From: Streptomyces specialis
GTDB lineage: Bacteria; Actinomycetota; Actinomycetes; Streptomycetales; Streptomycetaceae
NCBI RefSeq assembly: GCF_001493375.1
Contig: NZ_LN929760.1
Span: 1 to 51,255, forward strand
Length of the DNA: 51,255 nt
Direction: 5' to 3'
Shown: positions 27,116 through 34,957 of the stretch, one piece after another
How positions within the stretch are numbered: position 1 is the first letter of the stretch
How the letters are laid out: every line of letters begins with the position of its first letter
Notes under the pieces: model-generated
Told to the model about the DNA's origin: nothing
The model's input: the letters and a program-made list of their open reading frames with translations, nothing else
Database searches by the model: none
Position numbers and translations under genes: made by a program

Positions 27116-27137
27116 TACTGTGATTCATGTCACAGTA
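27116..27137. promoter_or_regulatory. Crp-type palindrome between cdgB and the flavin reductase gene
   Basis: TACTGTGA (27116-27123), six bases, then TCACAGTA (27130-27137): a perfect 8-bp inverted repeat containing the classical cAMP-receptor site TGTGA-N6-TCACA. It lies 95 bases upstream of cdgB and about 100 bases upstream of the flavin reductase start. Confidence 0.75.
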
Positions 27138-27235
27138 CGAAAGTGCTCGGTCGCGCGATGTAGGACGCTTGGGGGGCCGTTCTGGTTCCCTGGCCCGATG
27201 CGGGGGCCGGAACGCGCCGGTTACCGTTGCGTACC

Positions 27236-27790
27236 GTGGCTCTCCCAGCGCGTCAGACCCAGTTCCAGCCCGTCCCCCATGCTGAAGGGGTGAGCGAGGA
27301 GCAGTTCCGCGGTGCCCTGGCCCGGCTCGCCGCCGGGGTGGTCCTGGTGACCGCCCACGACGAGGAGGACGAGCCGCGCGGCGCCCCGGCCGGGATGACG
27401 GCGACGGCGTTCCTGTCCGTGTCGCTCGACCCGCCGCTGGTGCTGGTCAGCGTCCGCACCGGATCCCGGATGGACGAGATCCTGGAGCGGCAGCCGCTGT
27501 GGGCCGCGTCCCTGCTCGCGGAGGGCCAGCGGTCCATAGCCGGGCGGTTCGCGATGAAGGGGCGGCTCAGCGACCGGCTCCTGTTCCAGGAAGTGCCCCA
27601 CGTGCTGGGCGAACACACCGGGGCACCGCTCGTCAAAGGCGCGCTGGCCACCGTCGAGTGCCGCACCGAGCAGCGGGTCCAGGCCGGTGACCACACGCTG
27701 GTGATCGGCCGCGTGCTCGCCGCCGGGCTGCCGTCCGTCGAGGGCGGTCCCCTTCTGTACTACCGCGCCGGCTACCGGCACCTGGGCTGA
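27236..27790 (+). CDS. Flavin reductase-like FMN-binding protein
   Basis: About 184 residues of the FMN-binding split-barrel family that supplies reduced flavin to monooxygenases. Family marks: FRGALARLAAGVVLVTAHDEEDEP, GMTATAFLSVSLDPPLVLVSV, ERQPLWAASLLAEGQR and the C-terminal LPSVEGGPLLYYRAGYRHL. The start is uncertain: GTG 27236 fits homologues best, TTG 27227 and GTG 27290 are alternatives, and no strong ribosome site is seen. It is divergent from cdgB and shares the intergenic Crp-type site. No partner oxygenase lies nearby. Confidence 0.85.
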   Translation: MALPARQTQFQPVPHAEGVSEEQFRGALARLAAGVVLVTAHDEEDEPRGAPAGMTATAFLSVSLDPPLVLVSVRTGSRMDEILERQPLWAASLLAEGQRSIAGRFAMKGRLSDRLLFQEVPHVLGEHTGAPLVKGALATVECRTEQRVQAGDHTLVIGRVLAAGLPSVEGGPLLYYRAGYRHLG

Positions 27791-27814
27791 CCGGGCACCG
27801 GTCCGGCCGGGCGG

Positions 27815-28255
27815 TCAGTCCCACCCCTGACCGCGGCCGCGCCCCCGCTTCACGTCGGCCCGCCGCTTCTTGTCCCGCAGCCGCCGCTCCACCACCCCGC
27901 GCGGCACCCGCGTCGCCCGGCGCGGACCCGGCGGCGGCGCGGTCGCCTCGGCCAGCAGCGCGGCCAGCCGCCGCGCGGCCGTCTCACGGTTCCGCCACTG
28001 GGAGCGGTGCTCGCTCGCCCTGACCGTCAGCACGCCGTCCGCGAGCCGACCGGAGAGCCTGTCCAGGGCGCGCTCCTTCCACACCTCCGGCAGCGCCGAG
28101 GTCGCGGCCAGGTCGAAGAGAACCTCCACCTGCGTGTCCGTGGTGTTGACATGCTGCCCGCCGGGCCCCGAGGACCGCGAGAAACGCCAACGGAGCTCGG
28201 ACTCCGGGAGGGAGACCGAGCCGCGGATGGGATACGGACCGGACACGCGTTCCAT
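27815..28255 (-). CDS. arfB: Peptidyl-tRNA hydrolase ArfB (RF1-like rescue factor)
   Basis: A 146-residue ribosome-rescue hydrolase. The GGQ catalytic motif is in RSSGPGGQHVNTT (~27-39), within a release-factor-like domain, and the C-terminal ~25 residues are strongly basic (RRLRDKKRRADVKRGRGRG), the tail that enters the empty mRNA channel of stalled ribosomes. Start ATG 28255 gives the normal length. Stand-alone gene on the minus strand, convergent with the flavin reductase and divergent from terD. Confidence 0.9.
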   Translation of the reverse strand: MERVSGPYPIRGSVSLPESELRWRFSRSSGPGGQHVNTTDTQVEVLFDLAATSALPEVWKERALDRLSGRLADGVLTVRASEHRSQWRNRETAARRLAALLAEATAPPPGPRRATRVPRGVVERRLRDKKRRADVKRGRGRGQGWD

Positions 28256-28407
28256 GATCCCCCGCCCGGCCCAGCGCCGCACGCCTGTTTTCCCCCGGAA
28301 TCCCCGAAACCCGCGTGGAACCGGGCAACCCCCTGACATCGTTGGGATCAGTGAGAGTAACGTCATCGCAAAGACGACCCTGAGCGATATCGAATAAGGG
28401 GATCCAC

Positions 28408-28983
28408 ATGGGTGTGAGCCTGTCCAAGGGCGGCAACGTCTCGCTGAGCAAGGAGGCTCCGGGCCTGACGGCCGTCACGGTCGGTCTCGGCTGGGACGTC
28501 CGCACCACGACCGGTGCCGACTTCGACCTGGACGCGAGCGCCCTCGGGGTGAACGCGAGCGGCAAGATCGTCTCGGACCAGCACTTCGTCTTCTACAACA
28601 ACCTGAAGACCCCCGACGGCACCATCGAGCACACCGGGGACAACCTGACCGGTGCCGGCGAGGGCGACGACGAGCAGATCAAGATCAACCTGGCGGGCCT
28701 GCCGCCGGAGGTCGACAAGATCGTCTTCCCGGTCTCGATCCACGACGCCGACAACCGCGGGCAGAACTTCGGCCAGGTGCGGAACGCGTTCATCCGCGTG
28801 ATGAACCAGGCGGGCGGCACCGAGATCGCGCGCTACGACCTGACCGAGGACGCCTCCACCGAGACCGCGATGATCTTCGGCGAGCTGTACCGGAGCGGCG
28901 CGGAGTGGAAGTTCCGCGCGGTCGGCCAGGGCTACGCCTCCGGCCTCGCGGGCATCGCCCAGGACTTCGGTGTGAACGTCTGA
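28408..28983 (+). CDS. terD: TerD-family tellurium/stress protein; target gene of the integrated element
   Basis: A 191-residue TerD-type calcium-binding protein: [19 protein letters not shown] start, [18 protein letters not shown] and the Asp-rich [17 protein letters not shown]. Streptomyces has many such paralogues; some are linked to differentiation and tellurite tolerance. ATG 28408 follows AAGGGG. The last seven codons and the stop lie in the 22-bp repeat that flanks the mobile element, so integration restored the reading frame. The gene's original terminator is now at 40160-40199, on the far side of the element. Confidence 0.93.
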   Translation: MGVSLSKGGNVSLSKEAPGLTAVTVGLGWDVRTTTGADFDLDASALGVNASGKIVSDQHFVFYNNLKTPDGTIEHTGDNLTGAGEGDDEQIKINLAGLPPEVDKIVFPVSIHDADNRGQNFGQVRNAFIRVMNQAGGTEIARYDLTEDASTETAMIFGELYRSGAEWKFRAVGQGYASGLAGIAQDFGVNV

Positions 28984-28984
28984 C
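28963..28984 (+). repeat. attL: left 22-bp direct repeat in the terD 3' end
   Basis: Starts GACTTCGGTGTGAACG and covers the terD stop codon. Identical over 22 bases to 40092-40113; flanks differ on both sides. Confidence 0.93.
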
Positions 28985-29029
28985 AGCGTGCGAGTGACCT
29001 GCTAGAAGGCCGGATGGGCGGACGCTGGT

Positions 29030-29049
29030 CAGCACTGAGTCAGCACGGT
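29030..29049 (+). repeat. Integrase arm-type site, left
   Basis: CAGCACTGAGTCAGCACGGT; the same 20 bases with one change (T to C) occur at 39948-39967 in the same orientation near the right end. A further CAGCAC follows at 29060. Paired repeats just inside both att sites are typical arm sites for a tyrosine integrase. Confidence 0.7.
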
Positions 29050-29064
29050 CCCGCCACCTCAGCA

Positions 29065-29099
29065 CCGGAGCCCCCCAGATTCGCGCTGGGGGGCTCCGG
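29065..29099 (-). terminator. Terminator of the integrase gene
   Basis: Perfect 14-bp stem (CCGGAGCCCCCCAG) with a 7-base loop, 12 bases beyond the integrase stop codon on the minus strand. It also shields terD from element transcription. Confidence 0.85.
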
Positions 29100-29110
29100 C
29101 CTGTCCAGCG

Positions 29111-30313
29111 TCAGGCCGCCTGGGTGAGCGTTCCCCTCTCCTCTTCGGGCACGTCCTTGACGACGGTGAACCGTGGCCGCATGGCTTCCTGCATCGCCTT
29201 CCGGCCGCGCTGCCAGGAGTCGGGCACCAGATGCCCGTACGTGTCAGCCGTGACCCTGATCGAGCGGTGTCCGAGCCACCGGCTCACCTCCAGCAGCGAC
29301 ACGCCAGCGGCGAGCATGGTGGAGGCGAAGAAGTGCCGCAGATCGTGCGGCTTGTAGGCCAGCCCGAGGGCCTTCATCGCCCTGCGCCAGTGGTAGTAGA
29401 AGCTCTCATGGGTGAGCAGCGCTCCGGCGATGGTGGAGAACAGCAGGCCGGATGCTCCGACCAAGGCGTGAGTGCCGTGCTGCTCCCGGTGCCGGTCGAT
29501 CTCCTGACCGAGCCAGTCAGCCAACGGGATCTCGCGGTAGTCACCTGCGGCCCGGTGCTTCAGCGGCACGAGCGCCTTGCGGTTCCCTTGCCCGTCGCCC
29601 TTCTCTGTCGTCTGGCGGTAGACCCGGTACACGTCTCCCCGGTGGCAGTCCTCGGAGGCGCCGAAGGACTCGGAGGGGCGCAGTCCGGCCCCCGCGATCA
29701 GCCACACGTTCAACCGGTACTCGTCCGGTAGCGCCTGGGCGATGCTGACGACCTGGGTCAGTGTGGGGATGCGGTCGGGGTCTACGGCCTGGGATGCGGA
29801 GCGGGGCAGCTTCATGCCCCGGCAGGGGTCCTTGGCTATCCGGTCGTTGTCCACGGCGGCCTTGAACACGGCCTTCAAGGGGATCACGCGGGTTGCGATG
29901 GTCGAGGCCATGAGCCCGGCTTCGTCCATCACGGCTACGACGCGCTGTATGTCGTTGGGGGTGACGGCGGCGATCGTCTTCCGGCCGAGCGTCGGCAGGA
30001 GGTAGTTGTTGGCGAAGCCGGTGTAGTCGCGCAGCGTGTTGGGCTTGATCACCTGGGCGCCGAGCCATTCCGACCACCAAGCGGCGACGGTGATCTTGCC
30101 ACGGTCGGGGTCGAGGTAGACGCCGGAGAGCTTGTCGGCCTCCATCTTGTTGCCGTGGGCCTCGGCCTGCCGCTTGGTGGGGAACGACTTCTCCCGCTGG
30201 CGGCCGGATCGCCCTCCCGGCTCGCGGTAGCGGACGGTCCAGGGGTGTCCGCAGCGCGCCTTGTCGCACGGGTCGGCCTGTCTGGTCTTGCATTTCTGGA
30301 ACGTGGTAGCCAT
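29111..30313 (-). CDS. int: Tyrosine recombinase (phage-type integrase)
   Basis: A 400-residue site-specific recombinase. N-terminal AP2-like arm-binding region with a Cys/Arg-rich start (CKTRQADPCDKARCGHPW), a core-binding SAM-like domain (~75-155), then a catalytic domain with Arg212 (GAGLRPSE), His323 and Arg326 (HDLRHFF), His349 (WLGHRSI) and the nucleophile Tyr359 (ADTYGHL). All catalytic residues are present, so it should be active. It lies next to attL and is preceded on the same strand by an HTH gene six bases upstream, probably in one transcript. Confidence 0.95.
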   Translation of the reverse strand: MATTFQKCKTRQADPCDKARCGHPWTVRYREPGGRSGRQREKSFPTKRQAEAHGNKMEADKLSGVYLDPDRGKITVAAWWSEWLGAQVIKPNTLRDYTGFANNYLLPTLGRKTIAAVTPNDIQRVVAVMDEAGLMASTIATRVIPLKAVFKAAVDNDRIAKDPCRGMKLPRSASQAVDPDRIPTLTQVVSIAQALPDEYRLNVWLIAGAGLRPSESFGASEDCHRGDVYRVYRQTTEKGDGQGNRKALVPLKHRAAGDYREIPLADWLGQEIDRHREQHGTHALVGASGLLFSTIAGALLTHESFYYHWRRAMKALGLAYKPHDLRHFFASTMLAAGVSLLEVSRWLGHRSIRVTADTYGHLVPDSWQRGRKAMQEAMRPRFTVVKDVPEEERGTLTQAA

Positions 30314-30318
30314 GACTT

Positions 30319-30885
30319 CTAGCGGCCTTCCTCGTCGTTCTTCCACTCAGTGATGAGCTGCCATGCCTTGTCTGTGGGCCGCTTTCCATCCCACAGGCCA
30401 AGGTCTTTGGCCCGTTTGATTCGTTCGGACATGGTTGCTTTGCCGATGCCGAGGCGTGCGGCCAAGTCGCCCTGTGGTGCGGTGGTTTTGGTTGCTCTCA
30501 TGCGGTCCAGCTCGGCGACGAGCAAGGCGTAATCCGTCTCCGAGCGGCAACGCTCCGGGACTGGCCACGGCCGGTTCATCGCCCGGTCCTGCTGCCGCAC
30601 CAGCGCGGCGCGGGCCTGCGCCTTGATCTCCGCCAGGGGAATCTGCCGAAGCAGGCTGGCGGGGATCCCGTCCGATTTCAACGCCTGGCTCATGAGGCGA
30701 TCGATCTCCTCCCCAGAACCGCCGATGGCGAGTCTCACGGAGAGTTCCGAGGGACCGTTGAACGGCGCGTGTACCGGGCACCGGGCCGTGATGAGCCATG
30801 GCCCATGTACCCGTCGCCACACCAGTGCGTCGCCTTCCCGATGCCAGTCTTCCGGGGAGCCGCTGTCTGTCGTTTCTGCGCTCAC
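30319..30885 (-). CDS. HTH protein of the element, probable repressor or excision-control factor
   Basis: About 188 residues from GTG 30885; no good ribosome site is seen, so a leaderless or different start is possible. The C-terminal part has a clear helix-turn-helix (QGDLAARLGIGKATMSERIK, ~140-160) followed by DLGLWDGKRP. The N-terminal half is not recognised. It is six bases upstream of int, and two identical-type inverted repeats lie 24-91 bases upstream of its start, so autoregulation and control of the divergent rightward genes is likely. It is larger than usual for an excisionase, but that role is not excluded. Confidence 0.7.
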   Translation of the reverse strand: MSAETTDSGSPEDWHREGDALVWRRVHGPWLITARCPVHAPFNGPSELSVRLAIGGSGEEIDRLMSQALKSDGIPASLLRQIPLAEIKAQARAALVRQQDRAMNRPWPVPERCRSETDYALLVAELDRMRATKTTAPQGDLAARLGIGKATMSERIKRAKDLGLWDGKRPTDKAWQLITEWKNDEEGR

Positions 30886-30908
30886 GAGGAAGACAGTAAC
30901 GCAGCCAT

Positions 30909-30976
30909 CGAACCTGCTGCAACTGGTTCGGAGCATGATGCTCAACACTAGAGCCGAACCTAGCGCAACAGGTTCG
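30909..30976. promoter_or_regulatory. Two tandem operators of the element's genetic switch
   Basis: CGAACC-N10-GGTTCG occurs twice: 30909-30930 and 30955-30976, centres 46 bases apart. The N10 spacers share a GCAAC. Between them is a perfect palindrome GAGCAT-G-ATGCTC (30931-30943). The array lies between the leftward HTH-int transcript and the rightward gene at 31100. Confidence 0.75.
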
Positions 30977-31099
30977 GTTGAGTCATCCTGGAAACGGGGA
31001 TGGAGGTTGTCAGATCACATTTCGCGGTCACCTTCCCCGTACCGGATCACCCGGGAATGCTTTCTTTGTTGGCACGTTGGACTACACGCTTCGGGGATC

Positions 31100-31738
31100 A
31101 TGGAGAAGAGTAAGCGGACTATTCCGCCCACGAGTCGAAAGGCCCAGAAAAGGCTGAAGAATCAGGCAACCAAGCTGCTCAAGGCTGCCGAGGAAGAAGA
31201 GTCCGACACCTGGCCTTCACTCTGGCCCGAGGAAGAATATGAAGATGACTTCGCCAGGATGTCAGCCGCTCATTCAGGGCTCGTCCCGCTGGCCCTGTCG
31301 CCGTTGGCGGCGTCATGCCCGGAGTATGACCCGGGGTGGGGATTTCAACGGCTTGATTCGTTGATGAGTGCACCGCCCTTCGCCGCAGTGGACGACGGCC
31401 GGCATGCCTCGACGCCGGAACTCTTCGAGTCGGGGGGCTTCAACTGGGCCGAAGAACAGTCACCCACCGGCATCAACGAGTCCTGTCATTGGCCCGGCTG
31501 CGCGGAGCCTGTAGGCGACCCGGCGAAGAGGCGCGGGCGGGGCAGGCCGGAGAAGTGGTGCCGGGAACACAAGCGCCCCGCCAAGAACCGTACGGAGCGC
31601 TTGCGCAGGAAAGGAATCCAAGTCGGGAAGCACCGGAACCTTGTTTACGACTTCCCGGGCCTGGCCGAGCAAGACCTTCAGGGCTACCGGAACCTGTGGA
31701 TCAGATTGAACCGCACGGCGCGGACCACGTGGCATTAA
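31100..31738 (+). CDS. Unknown element protein with C-terminal Cys/His cluster
   Basis: 212 residues. N-terminus is basic and helical (SRKAQKRLKNQATKLLKAAE), then a very acidic stretch, then a long region without known motifs, and at ~145-175 a zinc-ribbon-like cluster (CHWPGC ... EKWCREHKRP) followed by a basic helix. Such ribbons bind nucleic acid in many actinobacterial mobile-element proteins. First gene rightward of the operator array, upstream of the capsid genes, so it could be a regulator of the structural genes or a remnant of a packaging protein. Function not assigned. ATG 31100. Confidence 0.65.
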   Translation: MEKSKRTIPPTSRKAQKRLKNQATKLLKAAEEEESDTWPSLWPEEEYEDDFARMSAAHSGLVPLALSPLAASCPEYDPGWGFQRLDSLMSAPPFAAVDDGRHASTPELFESGGFNWAEEQSPTGINESCHWPGCAEPVGDPAKRRGRGRPEKWCREHKRPAKNRTERLRRKGIQVGKHRNLVYDFPGLAEQDLQGYRNLWIRLNRTARTTWH

Positions 31739-32034
31739 ATCCACAGCTTGTGGAGGGCAGTGCTTCTCACCCGTTGGCGCCCTCTGGAGTCAAGCTCACT
31801 GGGCGGTGGGCCGCTGACGCGGAGGTGAGCCGGGGCCGTTACCCATGTCCAGAGTGCCGTTGGCGCTCGAACGGGTCTCTGCGGATACCTCCCTGTGAGA
31901 ACGGGCAGTGCGGAGAGAACGCGGATCCTCTTCCCCCAGATCGAAAGATCATCCTCGGGGGTAAGGGGGCCGTGTCTCTCTTGCGTTGTCCTCTTGTGAG
32001 TATCCATGGGCCGCCCGCGAAGGCGGCCCGATAA
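31729..32034 (+). CDS. Possible small CPEC-containing protein
   Basis: A 101-codon frame from GTG 31729, overlapping the previous gene by ten bases. It has YPCPECRW and a later CENGQC, a possible four-cysteine metal site, but no ribosome site was found and the end runs through a terminator-like hairpin. Weak candidate; the space is otherwise an empty 330-bp gap. Confidence 0.3.
   Translation: MALNPQLVEGSASHPLAPSGVKLTGRWAADAEVSRGRYPCPECRWRSNGSLRIPPCENGQCGENADPLPPDRKIILGGKGAVSLLRCPLVSIHGPPAKAAR
32008..32029 (+). terminator. Terminator-like hairpin before the scaffold-like gene
   Basis: GGGCCGCC, 6-base loop, GGCGGCCC. It separates the early rightward gene from the capsid unit, which has its own strong ribosome sites. 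Confidence 0.6.
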
Positions 32035-32071
32035 CTGAATCCCCTTCTTTCTTAGATCAGGAGGTGCCGCT

Positions 32072-32419
32072 TTGAGCGACACGCCATCAGTTTCCGAATC
32101 CGGTGAGGCCGTGCTGGCCGACCCCGGAGACGCTATCCGGGCGGAGATCCGTGCGGAATACGCGGGGAAGCTCGCCCTGGCGGAACTGAAGGCCGCCGCA
32201 GCCCGCTCCGGCATTGAACTGCCGAGCGCCTTTACTGCCTGTCTGAATACATCCGCCTTGCTGGCGGAGGATGGATCACCGTCCGCCGAGGCGATCGAAG
32301 GCGCGCTGTCAGCCTTCGTCCCCAAGCCCGAGGTCCCGGAACTGCTCGGCGCGGGACACCATCCGCCCGGAGGCTTTCCCCGTCCCGTTCGTCGTTCTCT
32401 TGATGCTCGTTACCGATAA
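32072..32419 (+). CDS. Small protein directly upstream of the capsid gene (scaffold-like)
   Basis: 115 residues from TTG 32072, preceded by AGGAGGTG, one of the strongest ribosome sites in the window. Acidic, Ala-rich helical segment (AIRAEIRAEYAGKLALAELKAAAARSGIELP) then a Pro-rich tail. Position 12 bases before the major capsid gene and its composition resemble phage scaffolding proteins, but it is shorter than usual and no family signature is certain. The assignment rests mainly on position. Confidence 0.6.
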   Translation: MSDTPSVSESGEAVLADPGDAIRAEIRAEYAGKLALAELKAAAARSGIELPSAFTACLNTSALLAEDGSPSAEAIEGALSAFVPKPEVPELLGAGHHPPGGFPRPVRRSLDARYR

Positions 32420-32431
32420 GGAGTTTTCTGT

Positions 32432-33343
32432 ATGACCTTTGCCTACCAACACCAGGCGACGCACACGTTCGTTCCCGAGATCTGGGACGACGTTCTTCTT
32501 GAACAGTTCGACCCGCTGCTTGTCTGGTGCTCGCGGGTGGTCGCGAACCGCAAATACGAAGGGAATATCCGCAAGCGCGGCGACGTGGTACACATTAACT
32601 CCCTCGTCCGTCCCACGGTCGGGGATTACCGGCTGCCCGAGGGAATGACGGCCCAGCGGCCTCAGACCGTAGACCAGAAACTCGCCATCTCAGAAGCGAA
32701 GTATCTTCAGATCCTCGTGGAAAACGCGGAGCAGATACAGGTTGAGGGGACGCTCAAGGCGCCCATCAACCGGCAGATGATCCGGGCGCTCGCGCGGGAG
32801 GCGGACACCTTCATGGGCCGGGTGATCGCCCAGAGCGCGACCGAGCTGCCCGCGCTGGCGGTAACGGCCGGGAACATCCCCCAGGCGCTCTACAGTGCCG
32901 TGCTGGACATGATGCTTGCCCTGGACGACCACGACGTTCCGGAGGGGCGTTACGTGGCCGTCTCGCCCAGGGTGAAGCGGTACTTGGTCGAGCATCCCGC
33001 CGTTGCGAACGCCGGGGCATACGGCGAAGCAGGGGTAACCGCGAACGGCGTCATCGCCCGGCTTGCGGGCTTCACCGTGGTGAGCACGACGGCCATGCCG
33101 GATGGCGTGGACATCGTTGCGGGCCACTCGGAGTTCGCCACGTTCGCGTCGCAGTTCACGGGATTCCGTGAGGGGCAGTCGGAGAAGTACCGGGCGGATT
33201 ACATAGACACCCTGCACCTCTACGGCGGGAAGGTGGTCCGCTACCCCGAGCTGGACACCCGGAACCCGGACCATTCCTTTGATGAGACGAAGCCGACCCC
33301 CGGCATCGTGAAGGCCACCGTCCAGTGGCCCACCGCGGCCTGA
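32432..33343 (+). CDS. Phage major capsid protein (HK97 fold, P22 coat-like group)
   Basis: 303 residues resembling actinophage major capsid proteins of the P22-coat-like group: N-terminal FVPEIWDDVLLEQF, GDVVHINSLVRPTVGDY, an E-loop-like KYLQILVENAEQIQ, then RYVAVSPRVKRYLVEHP, GVIARLAGFTVVSTTAMPDG and GFREGQSEKYRADYIDTLHLYGGKVV. Full-length and undamaged, start ATG 32432 with AAGGAG eight bases upstream. No maturation protease, portal or terminase gene accompanies it, which is odd: a capsid gene retained alone suggests that a helper phage supplies the rest. A terminator follows directly. Confidence 0.88.
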   Translation: MTFAYQHQATHTFVPEIWDDVLLEQFDPLLVWCSRVVANRKYEGNIRKRGDVVHINSLVRPTVGDYRLPEGMTAQRPQTVDQKLAISEAKYLQILVENAEQIQVEGTLKAPINRQMIRALAREADTFMGRVIAQSATELPALAVTAGNIPQALYSAVLDMMLALDDHDVPEGRYVAVSPRVKRYLVEHPAVANAGAYGEAGVTANGVIARLAGFTVVSTTAMPDGVDIVAGHSEFATFASQFTGFREGQSEKYRADYIDTLHLYGGKVVRYPELDTRNPDHSFDETKPTPGIVKATVQWPTAA

Positions 33344-33349
33344 CCCCTG

Positions 33350-33383
33350 ACAGGCCCGTGCCCCATACGGGGCGCGGGCCTGT
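33350..33383 (+). terminator. Terminator after the capsid gene
   Basis: 15-bp stem with one mismatch or wobble, 4-base loop, followed by TTATTT; a classical intrinsic terminator beginning 7 bases after the stop codon. Confidence 0.88.
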
Positions 33384-33744
33384 TATTTGGTCACGGACCG
33401 GAGTGCCGGCCATCACACTCCGCTCAGCTCATCACTGAAACTGACTCGGCCTGAAAAATTAGAAACCCGTACACGACGAAAGGAAGGCACCCCCGGTGGG
33501 TCCTTTCATCGCTGGTCAAAGCATTACCCCACCGTTTTCCTCGCACACACATATGCACCCTGACCTGCGGATATAGATATCTGCTGATGATGAGCAAGGT
33601 CACAAGAATCCCCGCTTGAATTCTTTCGCTGGCGGGGCAGGATGAAGTCAGTTCCGCACCGCAAGGCGCGGCGGGCCGTCAGAGCAACGCTCCGGCCACT
33701 CACTCAGACTTCAGCCGCCCGACCGAATCAAAGGAAGCTCAGCC
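33384..33744. other. AT-rich gap of the element, possible origin or promoter
   Basis: No gene seen. 33430-33640 has notably lower GC than the rest of the element, with GATATAGATATC-like short repeats near 33572-33583. GACTTCA (33717-33723) and its complement TGAAGTC (33643-33649) match the half-sites of the inverted repeat upstream of the XRE gene. It directly precedes the lsr2/DUF3987 transcript, so it is where a replication origin and its promoter would be expected. Confidence 0.4.
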
Positions 33745-34538
33745 ATGCGCAAGACGGTTCCTATGCCCGTGGAAAAGGTTCTGTGCGACGCCCATATAGC
33801 CCGTGACGGGAGCGAAGAAGAGGCGGTGGAGACGCTGACTCTCGGGCAGCACTCGTGGGACCTCTGCCGGGAACACGGCGTGGTGTTCGGCCGGTACCTC
33901 CTTGATGCTCTGGGCGTGCCGGAGAACGGTCCGGCCCCGGAAGGCACGACCGACGTTCCCGAGCCGCGCACGGCGGGTGTGGTGCCCACGGAGGGCGCCC
34001 AGGACGAAGCGGCCGGGGAGTCGGTGGAACCGTCCGACACAGGCACGGTGGAGGTGGCACAGGCGACGCCGGAGGGCGGGTCACGCCCGGGGCCGGTCGC
34101 CTCGGTCATGGTCTGTGGTGAGGTCCCGGGGTACTCGTGGGAGGAGCCCGGCAAGCTGTGCGGGACCTCGGCTATGAAGTGGTCGGTCGGGCCGATGAGT
34201 CCACCGTGCTGATCGTCTGCGGTACTGGGGCGGAGCGGAACGCGTCCAAGTTGCGGGATGCGCGGGAACGGGACCTGCCGTCCCTGGACGTCACCCGACC
34301 GGGGGCGTTCGCCGCCGCCGTGCGATCCGGGACGTTGAGCGGTGGGGACCCGCTTCCCGAGCCCGTCACACGGGACCGTGAGGGCATCAGCGAACGGGAG
34401 CGGAACCGGGCCGTTCGCCGCTGGGCACGGGAACAGGGATACACCGTGCCCGACCGGGGCCGCGTCCCCATGCATGTGCGGCACGCCTACGAGTTGTCGC
34501 ACCGTGACGACTCGGTGGGAAAAGCACGGGCGGCTTGA
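33745..34538 (+). pseudogene. Lsr2-like protein of the element, split by a one-base frameshift
   Basis: The first frame (33745-34212) opens RKTVPMPVEKVLCDAHIA and runs through a variable linker to GEVPGYSWEE; the second (34137-34538) continues ARQAVRDLGYEVVGRADESTVLIVCGTGAERNASKL and ends RDREGISERERNRAVRRWAREQGYTV-PDRGRVP, the DNA-binding tail of Lsr2-type xenogeneic silencers. Adding one G after the GAGGAG at 34141-34146 joins them into one ~264-residue protein. Either the gene is broken or the base call is wrong; many errors elsewhere in the window make the second plausible. Homologues are common in actinomycete mobile elements. Confidence 0.75.
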
Positions 34539-34957
34539 GTGCCGCGCCCACGGTGACGGTCGCGCCCAGCGGCCGTCACCCCCGGCCCACCGACCTTGCG
34601 GCATGGAAGAACGCCAAGGGCTACAGAGCCGGGAGCAAGCCCAGCAAGCGCGACTACGCCCCCGGTAGTTGGGTGGTCTGGACGACGCCTCGCGGCCAAC
34701 GCCGGACGGGTGTGGTGACCCGTGATGACCTCACCGTGTACGCGGCCAAGCGCGCGGCACAGGTGGGGGCCGCGAAGGACAGCCGCACGCGGGCCGCCGT
34801 GGTCCCCGCCGATGGTGGGGAAGCCCTCCCGCTGGCCCTGCCCAACTCGAACAACTCCGGAGCACTGGTCAAGGACGACGGCCGTTGGCGGCCGGTCTCT
34901 CCGGCGCACCACCTGTCAGCCAACCAATCAACTCGCCAGGAAGTGAGCGCAGCATGA
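34535..34957 (+). CDS. Small unknown protein of the element
   Basis: 140 residues from TTG 34535, which overlaps the stop of the lsr2-like frame (TTGA). A core at ~40-85 (YAPGSWVVWTTPRGQRRTG, VYAAKRAAQV) looks like a small beta-barrel; the rest is basic or low-complexity. Not recognised. It is coupled to both neighbours (ATGA overlap with the next gene), so it belongs to the same transcript and may help the DUF3987-like protein. Confidence 0.6.
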   Translation: MSAAPTVTVAPSGRHPRPTDLAAWKNAKGYRAGSKPSKRDYAPGSWVVWTTPRGQRRTGVVTRDDLTVYAAKRAAQVGAAKDSRTRAAVVPADGGEALPLALPNSNNSGALVKDDGRWRPVSPAHHLSANQSTRQEVSAA

